Below, in pieces: positions 1-7,990 of a stretch of DNA of 64,000 nt. The notes beneath the pieces are model-generated. The model did not search any database. It worked only from the letters and a program-made list of their open reading frames with translations, and was not told where the DNA came from. Origin of the DNA: Streptomyces sp. HUAS CB01 (GTDB lineage: Bacteria; Actinomycetota; Actinomycetes; Streptomycetales; Streptomycetaceae); contig NZ_CP129137.1 in assembly GCF_030406905.1 (NCBI RefSeq), forward strand, positions 4,360,001-4,424,000. Reading direction: 5' to 3'. Numbering within the stretch: the first letter of the stretch is position 1; each line of letters begins with the position of its first letter. The translations under genes and the position numbers were made by a program.

Positions 1-155
1 CCGGGGTGCGGGCCCGACTGCTCGCCGTGGCCGGCTGCGACTTCCCCCTGGAGGTCGTCCGGACGGACAGCGTCGAGATCACTGCGGGCGGCAAGGGCCG
101 CTTCGTCACCTCCGAGGCGGTGGTCCCCGGGCCGGCCCGCACCGCACCGGCATGA
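1..155 (+). CDS. C-terminal end of a probable PaaK/CapK-type ligase (partial)
   Basis: Only the last 50 or so codons are inside the window, read in the frame that ends at TGA 153-155. The residues resemble the C-terminal lobe of phenylacetate-CoA ligase/CapK proteins: a short strand, then VRTDS and a GGKGRF segment, equivalent to the 'P R T x G G K x R' end of adenylating enzymes that carries the catalytic lysine. The stop overlaps the next start (ATGA, 152-155), so it is co-transcribed with the flippase. A full-length relative lies at 2879-4180. The family call rests on a short segment and is moderate. Confidence 0.5.
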   Translation, partial: GVRARLLAVAGCDFPLEVVRTDSVEITAGGKGRFVTSEAVVPGPARTAPA

Positions 156-2737
156 CGGCGCCGTCCGGTGGGCCGGACCGGCGCCCCACCGCCCGGTCGC
201 TGACCTCGCTGCTCGCCGGACGCACCGCCTTCCGGCTGGCGCTGCTCGGGGCCAACGCCGCTCTGCTGGCGAGCTGGGGGGAGGCCGGGTACGAGCCCTA
301 CGCCGCGGCGATGGGCACGGCCCAGGTGCTCACCACGCTCACCACGCTCGGGATCGAGAAGTCCGCGCTGAAGCTCGTGCCCAGGGCACGCCGCACAGGG
401 CGCCAGCTCATCACCGTCCTGCTGGTGTCCGCGCTGCTGCTCGCCGGGGCGGCCGTGCTCTGGCTGGGCTGCGCGGCACTGTTCGTACCGGCCGGCGACA
501 CGGGCATGCTGAGGCTGCTCGCAGGTCTCTACGCCGCGCTCCTCGGGCTGAACACCGTGCTGGTCGGCCTCTGCCGGGCCCTGGACAGGAACCGTGCCGA
601 CGTCCTGAACTTCGCCGCCCTCTCCCTGGTCATCGCCACCGGGGCCGGGGGAGCGGGCCTTCTCGGCTGGGGCCCCACGGCCTTCACCGGCTGGATCCTC
701 GGCGGCACCGCCCTGCTCAACCTGGCCCAGCTGCCGGCCCTGTACCGGGCCGCGGGCCGGCCGGTGCGCCGCGGCATCACCCGTCCCGTGGTGTCCACCT
801 CCGTGCTGATGGCCTGCGGCGACATCGCGGCCGCGGGCACGGTCAGCCTGCTCTTCGCGATGCTCGGCGCCTCCCGGCACCACGAGCAGACCGGCCATCT
901 GTACCTGATGGTCCTCGCCTCGTCCGTGCTGCTGAACGGCTTCGGCTATCTGATGCGGCTCTTCCAGCCGCATGTGTCCCTGACGCTCCGGTCGGTGGAC
1001 GGCGCCTCGCTGGACCGCCGGGTGGTGCGGCGTCTGCTGCCCGTCGCGGCCACCGGGGCGGTGTGGACCGCGGTGGCCCTGTGGCTGGCACGGTCGGCGG
1101 AACAGACCGCGCTCGTCCCTCCGGCGGTCGCCGTCCTGCTGCTGTACGTGCTCTGCGTGCCGCTGTTCTTCGCCGTCGGCAGCCTCAACTACCTGCTGGA
1201 GAACGCGACCTCGCGGACCCTGCGGGCCACCGCGGTGAGTGCGCTGGCCGGACTGCTCTGCGCCGTCCTGCTGGGCCTGTTCCTCGTACCGGCGCTGGGC
1301 GCGCTCGGCGCGGTGACCGCGCTCGCCTCGGGCGAGGTGGCCCACGCCGTGCTCGCCCGCCTCCTGCTCGGGAGCTCCGTCCGCGGCACCGCGCCCTCCG
1401 CGGACGCCCCGGCCGCGCCCCGGACGCCCGGGACGCCTTCGGCGGACGCCCGGACCGCGCCCGACCCGCCCGCCGCGGTGACGACCGAATCCGGAGCCCG
1501 CGATGAGCGGACCGCCCCGTGCACCTCAGGGTGCCGCAGATGGTCCCCGCGTCCGTCGGGACGACCGGGTCCGCGCCGCATCCGCCGTAGTGCTCCCGCC
1601 GGCCAGGTGCCGGCCCCGTCCACGACCGGACGGCCCCCCGTCCACGTCCGCGGCCGCATCCGACGCGGCCACCCCCGTCAAGGAAATGGAACCGGCATGA
1701 ACCTCGCCTCACCAGCCCCCGTCTCCCTCGTCACCGGAGGCGCCGGCTTCATCGGATCACATGTGGCGCGCGAACTGCTCGCCGCCGGCCATCGGGTGGT
1801 CGTGCTCGACGACCTCAGCGGCGGTGTGCGCGGCAACGTCCCCGAGGGGGCGGAGTTCCGGCACGGCAGCGTCTGCGACCCCGAGGTGGTCGACGCCGTC
1901 TTCGCCGCCCACCGCGTCGACTACGTCTTCCACCTCGCCGCGTACGCCGCCGAGGGACTGAGCCACTTCATCAAGCGCTTCAACTACATGAACAACGTGG
2001 TCGGCAGCGTCAACCTCATCAACGCGGCCGTCAACGCGGGCACGGTCAAGTGCTTCGTGTTCACCTCGTCGATCGCGGTCTACGGCGCCAACCAGCTGCC
2101 GATGAGCGAGGAACTGGTCCCCGCGCCCGAGGACCCGTACGGCATCGCGAAGTTCTCCGTCGAGCAGGAACTCCGGGTCACCCACGAGATGTTCGGCCTG
2201 CCGTACATCGTCTTCCGGCCGCACAACGTCTACGGCGAGTACCAGAACATCGGCGACCGCTACCGCAACGTCATCGGCATCTTCATGAACCAGGCGCTGC
2301 GCGGTGAGCCCTTCACCGTCTTCGGTGACGGCGAGCAGACGCGCGCCTTCAGCTACATCAAGGACGTGGCGCCCTCCATCGCCCGCTCGGTGGAGATCCC
2401 CGAGGCGTACAACGAGGTCTTCAACGTGGGCGGCGACCACGTCTACAGCGTCAACCGCATCGCGGCCGCCGTCTGCGACGCCATGGGGGTGGACCTGCGC
2501 GTCAACCACCTGCCGGAGCGCAACGAGGTGCGCGACGCCTACGCCACCCACGAGAAGGCCCGCAAGGTCCTGGGCACCGGGGAGCAGCCCGTCGGCCTCG
2601 AGGAGGGCATCGGCCGCATGGCCGCATGGGTCAGGGAGGTCGGCCCGCAGGAGCCCTCGGTGTTCTCCGGCATCGAGGTGGTGCGGAACCTGCCGCCGTC
2701 CTGGCGGGCGGCGCTGGAGGAGCGTCGCGCCATCTGA
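152..2737 (+). CDS. Polysaccharide flippase fused in frame to an NAD-dependent sugar epimerase
   Basis: One uninterrupted frame of 861 codons holds two modules. Residues 1-415 are a multi-spanning membrane protein with about 12 hydrophobic segments, typical of MATE/Wzx-like lipopolysaccharide flippases, which move lipid-linked or glycosylated intermediates across the membrane. Residues 416-515 are an Ala/Pro/Arg-rich linker with poor codon bias. Residues 516-861 are a complete short-chain sugar epimerase/dehydratase. A fusion of flippase and epimerase would be unusual. The linker has a second ATGA (1503-1506), and the epimerase module has its own ATG with upstream AAGGA, so these were probably separate genes joined by a small frameshift or lost stop. 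The start overlaps the preceding stop. A strong hairpin follows at 2839-2875. Confidence 0.7.
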   Translation: MTAPSGGPDRRPTARSLTSLLAGRTAFRLALLGANAALLASWGEAGYEPYAAAMGTAQVLTTLTTLGIEKSALKLVPRARRTGRQLITVLLVSALLLAGAAVLWLGCAALFVPAGDTGMLRLLAGLYAALLGLNTVLVGLCRALDRNRADVLNFAALSLVIATGAGGAGLLGWGPTAFTGWILGGTALLNLAQLPALYRAAGRPVRRGITRPVVSTSVLMACGDIAAAGTVSLLFAMLGASRHHEQTGHLYLMVLASSVLLNGFGYLMRLFQPHVSLTLRSVDGASLDRRVVRRLLPVAATGAVWTAVALWLARSAEQTALVPPAVAVLLLYVLCVPLFFAVGSLNYLLENATSRTLRATAVSALAGLLCAVLLGLFLVPALGALGAVTALASGEVAHAVLARLLLGSSVRGTAPSADAPAAPRTPGTPSADARTAPDPPAAVTTESGARDERTAPCTSGCRRWSPRPSGRPGPRRIRRSAPAGQVPAPSTTGRPPVHVRGRIRRGHPRQGNGTGMNLASPAPVSLVTGGAGFIGSHVARELLAAGHRVVVLDDLSGGVRGNVPEGAEFRHGSVCDPEVVDAVFAAHRVDYVFHLAAYAAEGLSHFIKRFNYMNNVVGSVNLINAAVNAGTVKCFVFTSSIAVYGANQLPMSEELVPAPEDPYGIAKFSVEQELRVTHEMFGLPYIVFRPHNVYGEYQNIGDRYRNVIGIFMNQALRGEPFTVFGDGEQTRAFSYIKDVAPSIARSVEIPEAYNEVFNVGGDHVYSVNRIAAAVCDAMGVDLRVNHLPERNEVRDAYATHEKARKVLGTGEQPVGLEEGIGRMAAWVREVGPQEPSVFSGIEVVRNLPPSWRAALEERRAI
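1697..2737 (+). CDS. NAD-dependent epimerase/dehydratase (likely independent start inside the long frame)
   Basis: This 346-residue protein has every hallmark of an extended short-chain dehydrogenase acting on nucleotide sugars, such as UDP-glucose 4-epimerase-like enzymes. It has a glycine-rich GGAGFIG NAD motif at residues 14-20, an acidic LDDL after strand 2 (NAD preference), a Thr-Ser-Ser segment and the catalytic YGIAK (Tyr-x-x-x-Lys). The ATG at 1697 overlaps TGA 1698-1700 of a 65-codon frame and is preceded by AAGGA, so translation could start here even though the frame is open back to 152. It probably supplies a modified hexose for the same product that the flippase exports. Confidence 0.75.
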   Translation: MNLASPAPVSLVTGGAGFIGSHVARELLAAGHRVVVLDDLSGGVRGNVPEGAEFRHGSVCDPEVVDAVFAAHRVDYVFHLAAYAAEGLSHFIKRFNYMNNVVGSVNLINAAVNAGTVKCFVFTSSIAVYGANQLPMSEELVPAPEDPYGIAKFSVEQELRVTHEMFGLPYIVFRPHNVYGEYQNIGDRYRNVIGIFMNQALRGEPFTVFGDGEQTRAFSYIKDVAPSIARSVEIPEAYNEVFNVGGDHVYSVNRIAAAVCDAMGVDLRVNHLPERNEVRDAYATHEKARKVLGTGEQPVGLEEGIGRMAAWVREVGPQEPSVFSGIEVVRNLPPSWRAALEERRAI

Positions 2738-2838
2738 GGGGTGGCCCCGCGCCGGAACGTCGCAGGCCGGGACGGCGTCCTCCGTGCCGTCCGCCGGGTG
2801 GCGCCGAGGACGCCGGGCGGTGCCGAGGACGCCGGGCT

Positions 2839-2875
2839 GGGGGAGGGACGGGCTCGTGACGCCGGTCCCTCCCCC
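2839..2875. terminator. Bidirectional terminator between convergent genes
   Basis: A perfect 11-bp stem (GGGGGAGGGAC at 2839-2849, complement at 2865-2875) with a 15-nt loop sits between the converging epimerase and PaaK-like ligase genes. No U-tract follows, as is usual in this genus. It could serve both directions. Confidence 0.6.
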
Positions 2876-2878
2876 CGC

Positions 2879-4180
2879 TCAGCCCGCGGTCTTCGAGACC
2901 TTCACCAGCCTGACCTTGCCGTTGGACTCCGGCGCGATGGAACGCACCCGTTCGACCGCGACGTCGAAGCCGGGGACCGCCTCCCGCACCGCCTCCGCGA
3001 TCCGGTCCGTCACCGAGGCGCCGGCACCCGGGGCGAGGACCACTCGGACGGTGACCTGCGCCGGCCGCTCCTGGACGAGCTGCATCCGGGAGACCTCGGG
3101 GAAGCCCTGCACCCGGTAGGTGAGGAAGTCGGCGTAGAACTCCCGCCCGTCGTGGCCGCGGAAGCGGTCCTCGCTGCGGCCCTGCACCCGCAGCACCACA
3201 GGGGTGCGCCGTCCGCAGCGGCAGCCGGCCGGGCCGACGGTCACCCGGTCGCCCAGCCGGTAGCGGATCAGCGGCATCGCCTCGCTGTGCAGCCGGGTCA
3301 CGAGGATCTCGCCCTCCGCCTCGCGGGTCCCGTCGGCCGGAACGACGGAGCCGTCGTCCTGCTCCAGTTCCACCACGACGTCCGCTGTCCGCAGGTGCAG
3401 CGAGCCGCGGCGGCAGGTACGGGCGATGGTGAACACCTCGACCGACGCGTACACCTCGTCGCAGCGCGCCCCCAGATGGCCGAGGACCAGGGCGCGCGCG
3501 GTCGGCGTCAGACGTTCCCCGCCGAACAGCACCCGCCGGGCGCCGCGGTAGCGCACGCCCCGTCGTTCCAGCTCCTCCACCACGGAGGCGATCACATGGG
3601 GGAAGCCGACCAGGAAGGTCGGCCGGGCCGCCAGGAACGCCTCGACCTGTTCGTCCAGCGTCCTGCTGGTGTCGATGTGGAACGTGCGGAGCAGGCCGAA
3701 CCGCTCCAGCGGGTGCCGCAGGAAGGGACTGACCCGGAAGTAGGCCATCCGGTCCCACGGGCGCAGGCCCGTGGCCAGCATGTCGTACAGGTACGACGCC
3801 CGCAGATAGCCCAGGTCCCGCTCGGAGTTGCGGATGGTGACCGGGATCCCGGAGGAGCCGCTGGTGGTGCCCGCCTTGGTGTTCGCCGTGGTGAACCCGG
3901 CCGCGAGCAGGTCCTCGGCCGGCCGGTCGTGGAACTCGGCGCGGTCCAGCGTCGGCAGCGACGGAAGGTCCTCCGGGCCCCGGAAGGCGGCCGCGGTCTC
4001 CGGCGCGATCAGCTCCCGGTAGCGCGGCACGTTCGTCTGCGCGTGCCTCACCAGCCCCACGAGCAGACGCCGCCGCTCGGCGTCCAGACGAGCCGGGTCG
4101 GCCCGCTCCAGCCGGTGCGTCCGTACGAGACCGCGGAGCACGGGCACGAGCCGCATGACGGGTGAGACGGACGCGTTCAC
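2879..4180 (-). CDS. PaaK/CapK-family adenylate-forming ligase
   Basis: 433 residues, close to the usual 430-440 for phenylacetate-CoA ligase-type enzymes, which activate a carboxylic acid as adenylate and often form a thioester. Visible motifs are the Thr/Ser/Gly-rich P-loop TSGSSGIPV, a central YASVEVF region where AMP contacts fall, a Cys-rich CRCGRR, RLGDR, and a C-terminal SNGKVRLVK with the catalytic lysine. GTG 4180 was chosen because GGGGAG precedes it by 6 nt and it overlaps the upstream TGA by four bases. It is the last gene of the reverse-strand run. The substrate cannot be read from sequence. CapK relatives occur in polysaccharide loci, PaaK relatives in aromatic acid pathways. 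Confidence 0.85.
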   Translation of the reverse strand: MNASVSPVMRLVPVLRGLVRTHRLERADPARLDAERRRLLVGLVRHAQTNVPRYRELIAPETAAAFRGPEDLPSLPTLDRAEFHDRPAEDLLAAGFTTANTKAGTTSGSSGIPVTIRNSERDLGYLRASYLYDMLATGLRPWDRMAYFRVSPFLRHPLERFGLLRTFHIDTSRTLDEQVEAFLAARPTFLVGFPHVIASVVEELERRGVRYRGARRVLFGGERLTPTARALVLGHLGARCDEVYASVEVFTIARTCRRGSLHLRTADVVVELEQDDGSVVPADGTREAEGEILVTRLHSEAMPLIRYRLGDRVTVGPAGCRCGRRTPVVLRVQGRSEDRFRGHDGREFYADFLTYRVQGFPEVSRMQLVQERPAQVTVRVVLAPGAGASVTDRIAEAVREAVPGFDVAVERVRSIAPESNGKVRLVKVSKTAG

Positions 4181-4914
4181 GGTGTTCTCCCCAGGACCGG
4201 TGCGCCGTGCACGGAGCAGCGTCCGGGGGCGAAGGACTCGGCGCCCTCGGGCCGGACGTGGACGAACGTGGGGCGCCGCCGGCGCAGCAGCGTCAGCACC
4301 GTGGCCCCGTCGAGCAGCCGGGCATGGACCCGGGACGGGTTGAGGTGCAGTTCCCCGCAGCCGCCGGGGACACCCCCGAGATGGCCGAGCCACGGCTCGT
4401 ACCAGACCGAACCGGATGCCGGGCGTGTCCGGGCGGCTTCCGCCAGGGTGACGCGTTCCACGGTCACCGGGCCCGCCGCCATGTCCGTGAGCTGCGCGGC
4501 GTCGCCGACCACGAGCGCGTCGCCGTCCGGCCCCGGGTGTTCCGTGCCGGAGCGTTCGGCGGCGTACCGTCCCGCGTCCGCCGTGCTCGCCAACAGCACG
4601 CGCCAGTCGGCGCCGTACGCCCGCACGGGATCCCGCAGCGAGGGTGAGATCTCGTACACCTTCCGGCCCGCGGGCCGGTGCCCGGCGAGCCGCAGCGCCT
4701 CGTGCAGTTCGGCGATGTGCTCGGCGGCCGGGCGGCCGGGGTCGCGCCGCGCCGGCAGCGCCGAGCCGAGGGGCATCAGCAGGTGCCGCCGCAGTTCTGC
4801 CTCGTCGCGGGTGAGCGGCGGCAGGGCCCCGGTCGCCGCGTGACGCTCCCGGTAGTGGGGAACCGTGGCGACGGCACGGCGCACGGTCCGCGCGTAGCGC
4901 TGTCGGCCGCGCAT
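4177..4914 (-). CDS. Short divergent PaaK/CapK-like protein, function unknown
   Basis: 245 residues with no clear catalytic motif. The N-terminus (YARTVRRAVATVPHYRER, then PPLTRDE) resembles the helical start of PaaK/CapK ligases, where 'PYYR' and 'P-xx-T/S-K-xx-hh' occur. The Ser/Thr/Gly-rich ATP loop and the C-terminal lysine motif are not visible. It lies directly upstream of a complete ligase with a GTGA overlap and starts 2 nt after the stop of the NTF2-like gene, so it is tightly coupled to both. It may be a non-catalytic partner, a substrate-recognition subunit or a remnant. Codon use looks like a real gene. Confidence 0.6.
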   Translation of the reverse strand: MRGRQRYARTVRRAVATVPHYRERHAATGALPPLTRDEAELRRHLLMPLGSALPARRDPGRPAAEHIAELHEALRLAGHRPAGRKVYEISPSLRDPVRAYGADWRVLLASTADAGRYAAERSGTEHPGPDGDALVVGDAAQLTDMAAGPVTVERVTLAEAARTRPASGSVWYEPWLGHLGGVPGGCGELHLNPSRVHARLLDGATVLTLLRRRRPTFVHVRPEGAESFAPGRCSVHGAPVLGRTP

Positions 4915-4915
4915 C

Positions 4916-5278
4916 TCAGCAGTGGGTGTTCTGGTCGTGGACGAGGAGCCAGTTCCCGTCGGTGCGGGCGAAGACCAGGCTGAGCAGATAGCGCAGCTCG
5001 TACGGCTTGCCGTCCTGGTCCAGGTCCCGGTAGTCGACGGAGAGCACCGCGACCGCCGTGTCCTGGTGCACCACGGTGCGGGTCGTCTCGGTCTCCATCG
5101 TCCAGTCGGGGTCCCCGAACCAGCCCTGGTGGAAGGCCCGGATGGCGTCGGCGCCCTCCACCGTCTTCCCGTTCGGCAGGATGACCGTCGCCTCGTCGTG
5201 GACGGTGGCCATGTAGGCGTCCAGGTCGCGGGTGCGGACGGCCGCGAGGTGCTGGTCGAGCGCGGTGGTGAAGTCCAT
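4916..5278 (-). CDS. NTF2/SnoaL-like small protein
   Basis: 120 residues with the cone-shaped alpha+beta NTF2-like pattern: an N-terminal helix (TTALDQHLAAVRTRDLD), a YMATVHDEATVILPNGKTVEG strand region, a Trp-rich helix and paired C-terminal strands ending WLLVHDQN. Family members are ketosteroid-isomerase-like or SnoaL-like enzymes and ligand-binding proteins, and many are tailoring or protective proteins in secondary metabolism. It sits in the middle of the reverse-strand run between the GNAT protein and the short PaaK-like gene. The actual reaction is unknown. Confidence 0.75.
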   Translation of the reverse strand: MDFTTALDQHLAAVRTRDLDAYMATVHDEATVILPNGKTVEGADAIRAFHQGWFGDPDWTMETETTRTVVHQDTAVAVLSVDYRDLDQDGKPYELRYLLSLVFARTDGNWLLVHDQNTHC

Positions 5279-5343
5279 GGGATCTGCTTTCGTTCGTCGG
5301 TGGGGCGTCTGGGGTGGATCGTCGTGGGTGGGGCGAGGACGGA

Positions 5344-6336
5344 TCAGAAGGGGACGGCGACCGCGTGGCGCGGTACCGCCCTGGCGCCGAAGGACTCCTT
5401 CAGCTGCCGCATGCCGGGACCGAGCCCGACGGAGGGCACCCCGGTCGTGATCATCCGGTCGATCTCCCTCAGGTACAGGTCGAGATAGAGGTCCCGGCCC
5501 CCGTCGGAGCCGGTCACCGTGGTCACCCAGCCGCCCGGCACGTCCAGCACCAGGTCGAAGGACACGGGACGGCCGGAGCTCTTGTCGCGGTGGACGAAGT
5601 ACGAGGCCCCGGAGGAGCGGTTGAGCCGGTCGAAGTAGGAGGGCAGCAGCGGTACGACGCCGCCCGGGCGGCTCGTGTGCTTCATCCGGGTCAGCTGGTC
5701 CAGCCGGCTGGCGTGCACCGGGTCGATCGCCGGGACCGCCGTCTCGACGACGAGGTCCGGGTCGGCGCCGATCCGCTCGTGGAGCGCCGACAGCCTGCGC
5801 CGCCGGCCCCGTGGCAGTCCGGCGAAGTACGCGTCCATGCTCGGCCAGCGGTTGTGCAGCAGAGCGTTCGGGGCGGTGGCCCGCCTCAGCCGCAACGGCC
5901 CCTCGAGGTGGGCGAGTTCAGGGGACTCGACATCGAGGTGGACGACGCCCAGGCAGCGCGCGCCCAGCCGGCGGCGCACCGCCCGTTCGAAGGCGCGCGT
6001 GGCCGCCCTGCGGCCCGCGGTGTCCAGACCGGGGGCGTACAGCCGCCCCGCGCTGAAACTGTTCGGCAGATGGACCTGGAACCAGCCCGGTACGGCCGCA
6101 CGGCCGGGCGGGCGGAACCGCTGCGCGACCGGTCGGACCCCGAGCCGGCCGCAGAACGCCGCGACCGGTTCGCCCGCGTCCCCGACCAGCCCTGCGAAGA
6201 GCGGACGCCGGTTTCCCCAGGCGGCCGCCTCCAGCAGCTCCTCCTCCCACAGCACGCAGGCACGGCCGTTCCGGACGAAGGCGTCCCAGCCGTCGGGCGC
6301 CGGCCCGCCGCCGGGTGTGAAGATCTCAGTTCGCAC
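5344..6336 (-). CDS. GNAT-fold transferase (Acetyltransf_6/FemX-like)
   Basis: 330 residues. It looks like a tandem GNAT protein. The first half has a 'DGWDAFV' beginning and an 'FQVHLPNSF' segment. The second half carries YFAGLPRGRRRRL, a pattern typical of CelD/FemX-like acyl or aminoacyl transferases, then 'SYFDRL' and a C-terminal GMRQLKESFGAR, which matches the conserved 'KxxFG' end of that group. GTG 6336 is chosen for AGGAGG nine bases upstream. It overlaps the lysyl-tRNA synthetase gene by 11 nt. That coupling suggests the acyl donor could be Lys-tRNA, as in FemX-type or VlmA-type enzymes, but the acyl donor is inferred. A plain acetyltransferase remains possible. Confidence 0.7.
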   Translation of the reverse strand: MRTEIFTPGGGPAPDGWDAFVRNGRACVLWEEELLEAAAWGNRRPLFAGLVGDAGEPVAAFCGRLGVRPVAQRFRPPGRAAVPGWFQVHLPNSFSAGRLYAPGLDTAGRRAATRAFERAVRRRLGARCLGVVHLDVESPELAHLEGPLRLRRATAPNALLHNRWPSMDAYFAGLPRGRRRRLSALHERIGADPDLVVETAVPAIDPVHASRLDQLTRMKHTSRPGGVVPLLPSYFDRLNRSSGASYFVHRDKSSGRPVSFDLVLDVPGGWVTTVTGSDGGRDLYLDLYLREIDRMITTGVPSVGLGPGMRQLKESFGARAVPRHAVAVPF

Positions 6337-7963
6337 GGCTCGGGGCCTCCTGACGGGCACGGTCGGATCCTGCGGACACACGGGAGCGCAGCGGGCGTTC
6401 GCCGCGGTCGCGGTAGGCCGCCAGCGCGTCGGCGAGCGCGGCGGCGCCGAAGACGTCGGTGAGGGTGTCCAGGCGGGGGCCGTGCTCCGTGCCGAACAGC
6501 GCCCCGTAGATCTCCCGGAAGTCCTCCCGGGTGCGCTCCGCCCGCGGCGCGCCGGTCCCGGTGTGCTCCCGGAGCTGCGCGATGAGCAGGTCGACCGCCG
6601 GACCGGCCGGTGTGTCACCGGTCGCGGCCCAGTAGCGGTCCCGGCCGTACTCCGTGAGCCAGGCGAGCGCGTGGCCGATCCGTTCGTCGAGCAGCGTCCG
6701 GTCGGCGCCCGGGTGCAGGGCGAGGAGGTGCCGGCGCGCGGCGTCGGCCGCGCGGCCGTGCGCGTACAGCGCCCCCAGGACCGAGCGCATCCGCGGCAGG
6801 GTGCCGTACCCGCCGGGCTCCTCGTCGGTCAGCAGTTCCCAGAGGGTACGGGCCCGCTCGTCCCGCGGTACGGACCGGACGAACCGGTCGAACTCGTCGT
6901 ACGCGCCCAGGAACACGCCCGCGCCGAAGCCGAGCCGCAGATCGGACAGGCAGTTGCGGCGGGCGTACAGCCACAGCACCAGCGGGACGGGGTGGACGGC
7001 GAGGAGGTCGCGCACGTACGGGCCGCCGCCGCGCGATCCGGAGATCTTGCCGTCGCCCCGCTCGCCGCGGACCAGGCCGTACGGGACGATGACCGGCTGC
7101 GGGGAGCCGAGATAGCCGTCGTACACCGGCCGGGTCCGGTCCATGGTGCTGCCCGCGCTGCAGTGGTCCTGGCCCGCCGGCTCGCAGTCGATGCGTTCGT
7201 GCGCGACGCGCAGCGTCCAGTCCAGCGCCCACGACGGCTTGACGTCCGCCGGGTCGCGGGCGGTCAGTTCGGCACCGCAGGACAGGCACCGGTAGCGCGC
7301 GGCACGCTCGTCCAGGCGGTGGATCTCGGTGGTGTTGCGGCCGCACTGGAGGCAGTAGACGGAGAAGAGGTCCCGCCCGTCGTCCTTGCCGAGGAGCGCC
7401 GCGAGCCTGCCCGCGTCGCGCTGGTAGCGGCGCTGGATCTCCCGGTACTCACCGGCTCGGTACCGCTCGTACTGGTAGTGCGTCTCCCAGCCGCTGCCGG
7501 GCGGCGTCCGTCCGTCGTCGTCGGCCTCCGCGGGCAGGATGCCCATCGCCCGGAGCTCGGTGAGATAGGCACGGCAGATGCGGGTGGCGCGCTCCCGGTG
7601 CTCGGCGAGCGGCCGCCCTCCGCAGTCCGCGAGTTCCGGGTCCCGGGCGGCCTGGCTCTCCCGTACGGGGTCGTAGTCGTCGAAGCTGAGGAGGATCGCG
7701 GAGCGGCGGCCCATGCGGCGGAGGGCGCGGTGCACCAGGTGGGCGCAGACGGTGTCCCGGAAGTTCCCGATGTGGAAGTAGCCGGTGGGAGACATGCTGG
7801 TCTGGATCAGGATGCGGTGCTGCGCGGGGTGGCGGTCGGCGAGCCGGCGCGCGTAGTCCAGGGCCCAGTGCGGCACGCTGCGGTCCTGCGTGTGCAGCCC
7901 GCCGGAGCGGGCCTCCTCCCGCGCCTTCGGGTCCTGCTTCGGCGCACGTCGTCTCCTTGGCAT
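6326..7963 (-). CDS. lysS: Class I lysyl-tRNA synthetase
   Basis: 545 residues, the normal size for archaeal-type class I LysRS, which charges tRNA(Lys) with lysine. Signatures are HIGN (residues 64-67) in a PTGYFHIGN context, the KISGS variant of KMSKS (306-310), a zinc-finger pair C204/C207 and C226/C229, and the lysine-pocket segment GQDHCSAGS. Bacteria usually use class II LysRS, so this is likely an extra, cluster-specific enzyme. The ATG at 7963 has no obvious ribosome site and may be leaderless. Tandem repeats at 7991-8039 lie just upstream. The gene overlaps the GNAT gene downstream by 11 nt. Confidence 0.88.
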   Translation of the reverse strand: MPRRRRAPKQDPKAREEARSGGLHTQDRSVPHWALDYARRLADRHPAQHRILIQTSMSPTGYFHIGNFRDTVCAHLVHRALRRMGRRSAILLSFDDYDPVRESQAARDPELADCGGRPLAEHRERATRICRAYLTELRAMGILPAEADDDGRTPPGSGWETHYQYERYRAGEYREIQRRYQRDAGRLAALLGKDDGRDLFSVYCLQCGRNTTEIHRLDERAARYRCLSCGAELTARDPADVKPSWALDWTLRVAHERIDCEPAGQDHCSAGSTMDRTRPVYDGYLGSPQPVIVPYGLVRGERGDGKISGSRGGGPYVRDLLAVHPVPLVLWLYARRNCLSDLRLGFGAGVFLGAYDEFDRFVRSVPRDERARTLWELLTDEEPGGYGTLPRMRSVLGALYAHGRAADAARRHLLALHPGADRTLLDERIGHALAWLTEYGRDRYWAATGDTPAGPAVDLLIAQLREHTGTGAPRAERTREDFREIYGALFGTEHGPRLDTLTDVFGAAALADALAAYRDRGERPLRSRVSAGSDRARQEAPSRAN

Positions 7964-7990
7964 GGCAGGAGTACAGCGCCCGCTCCGATA

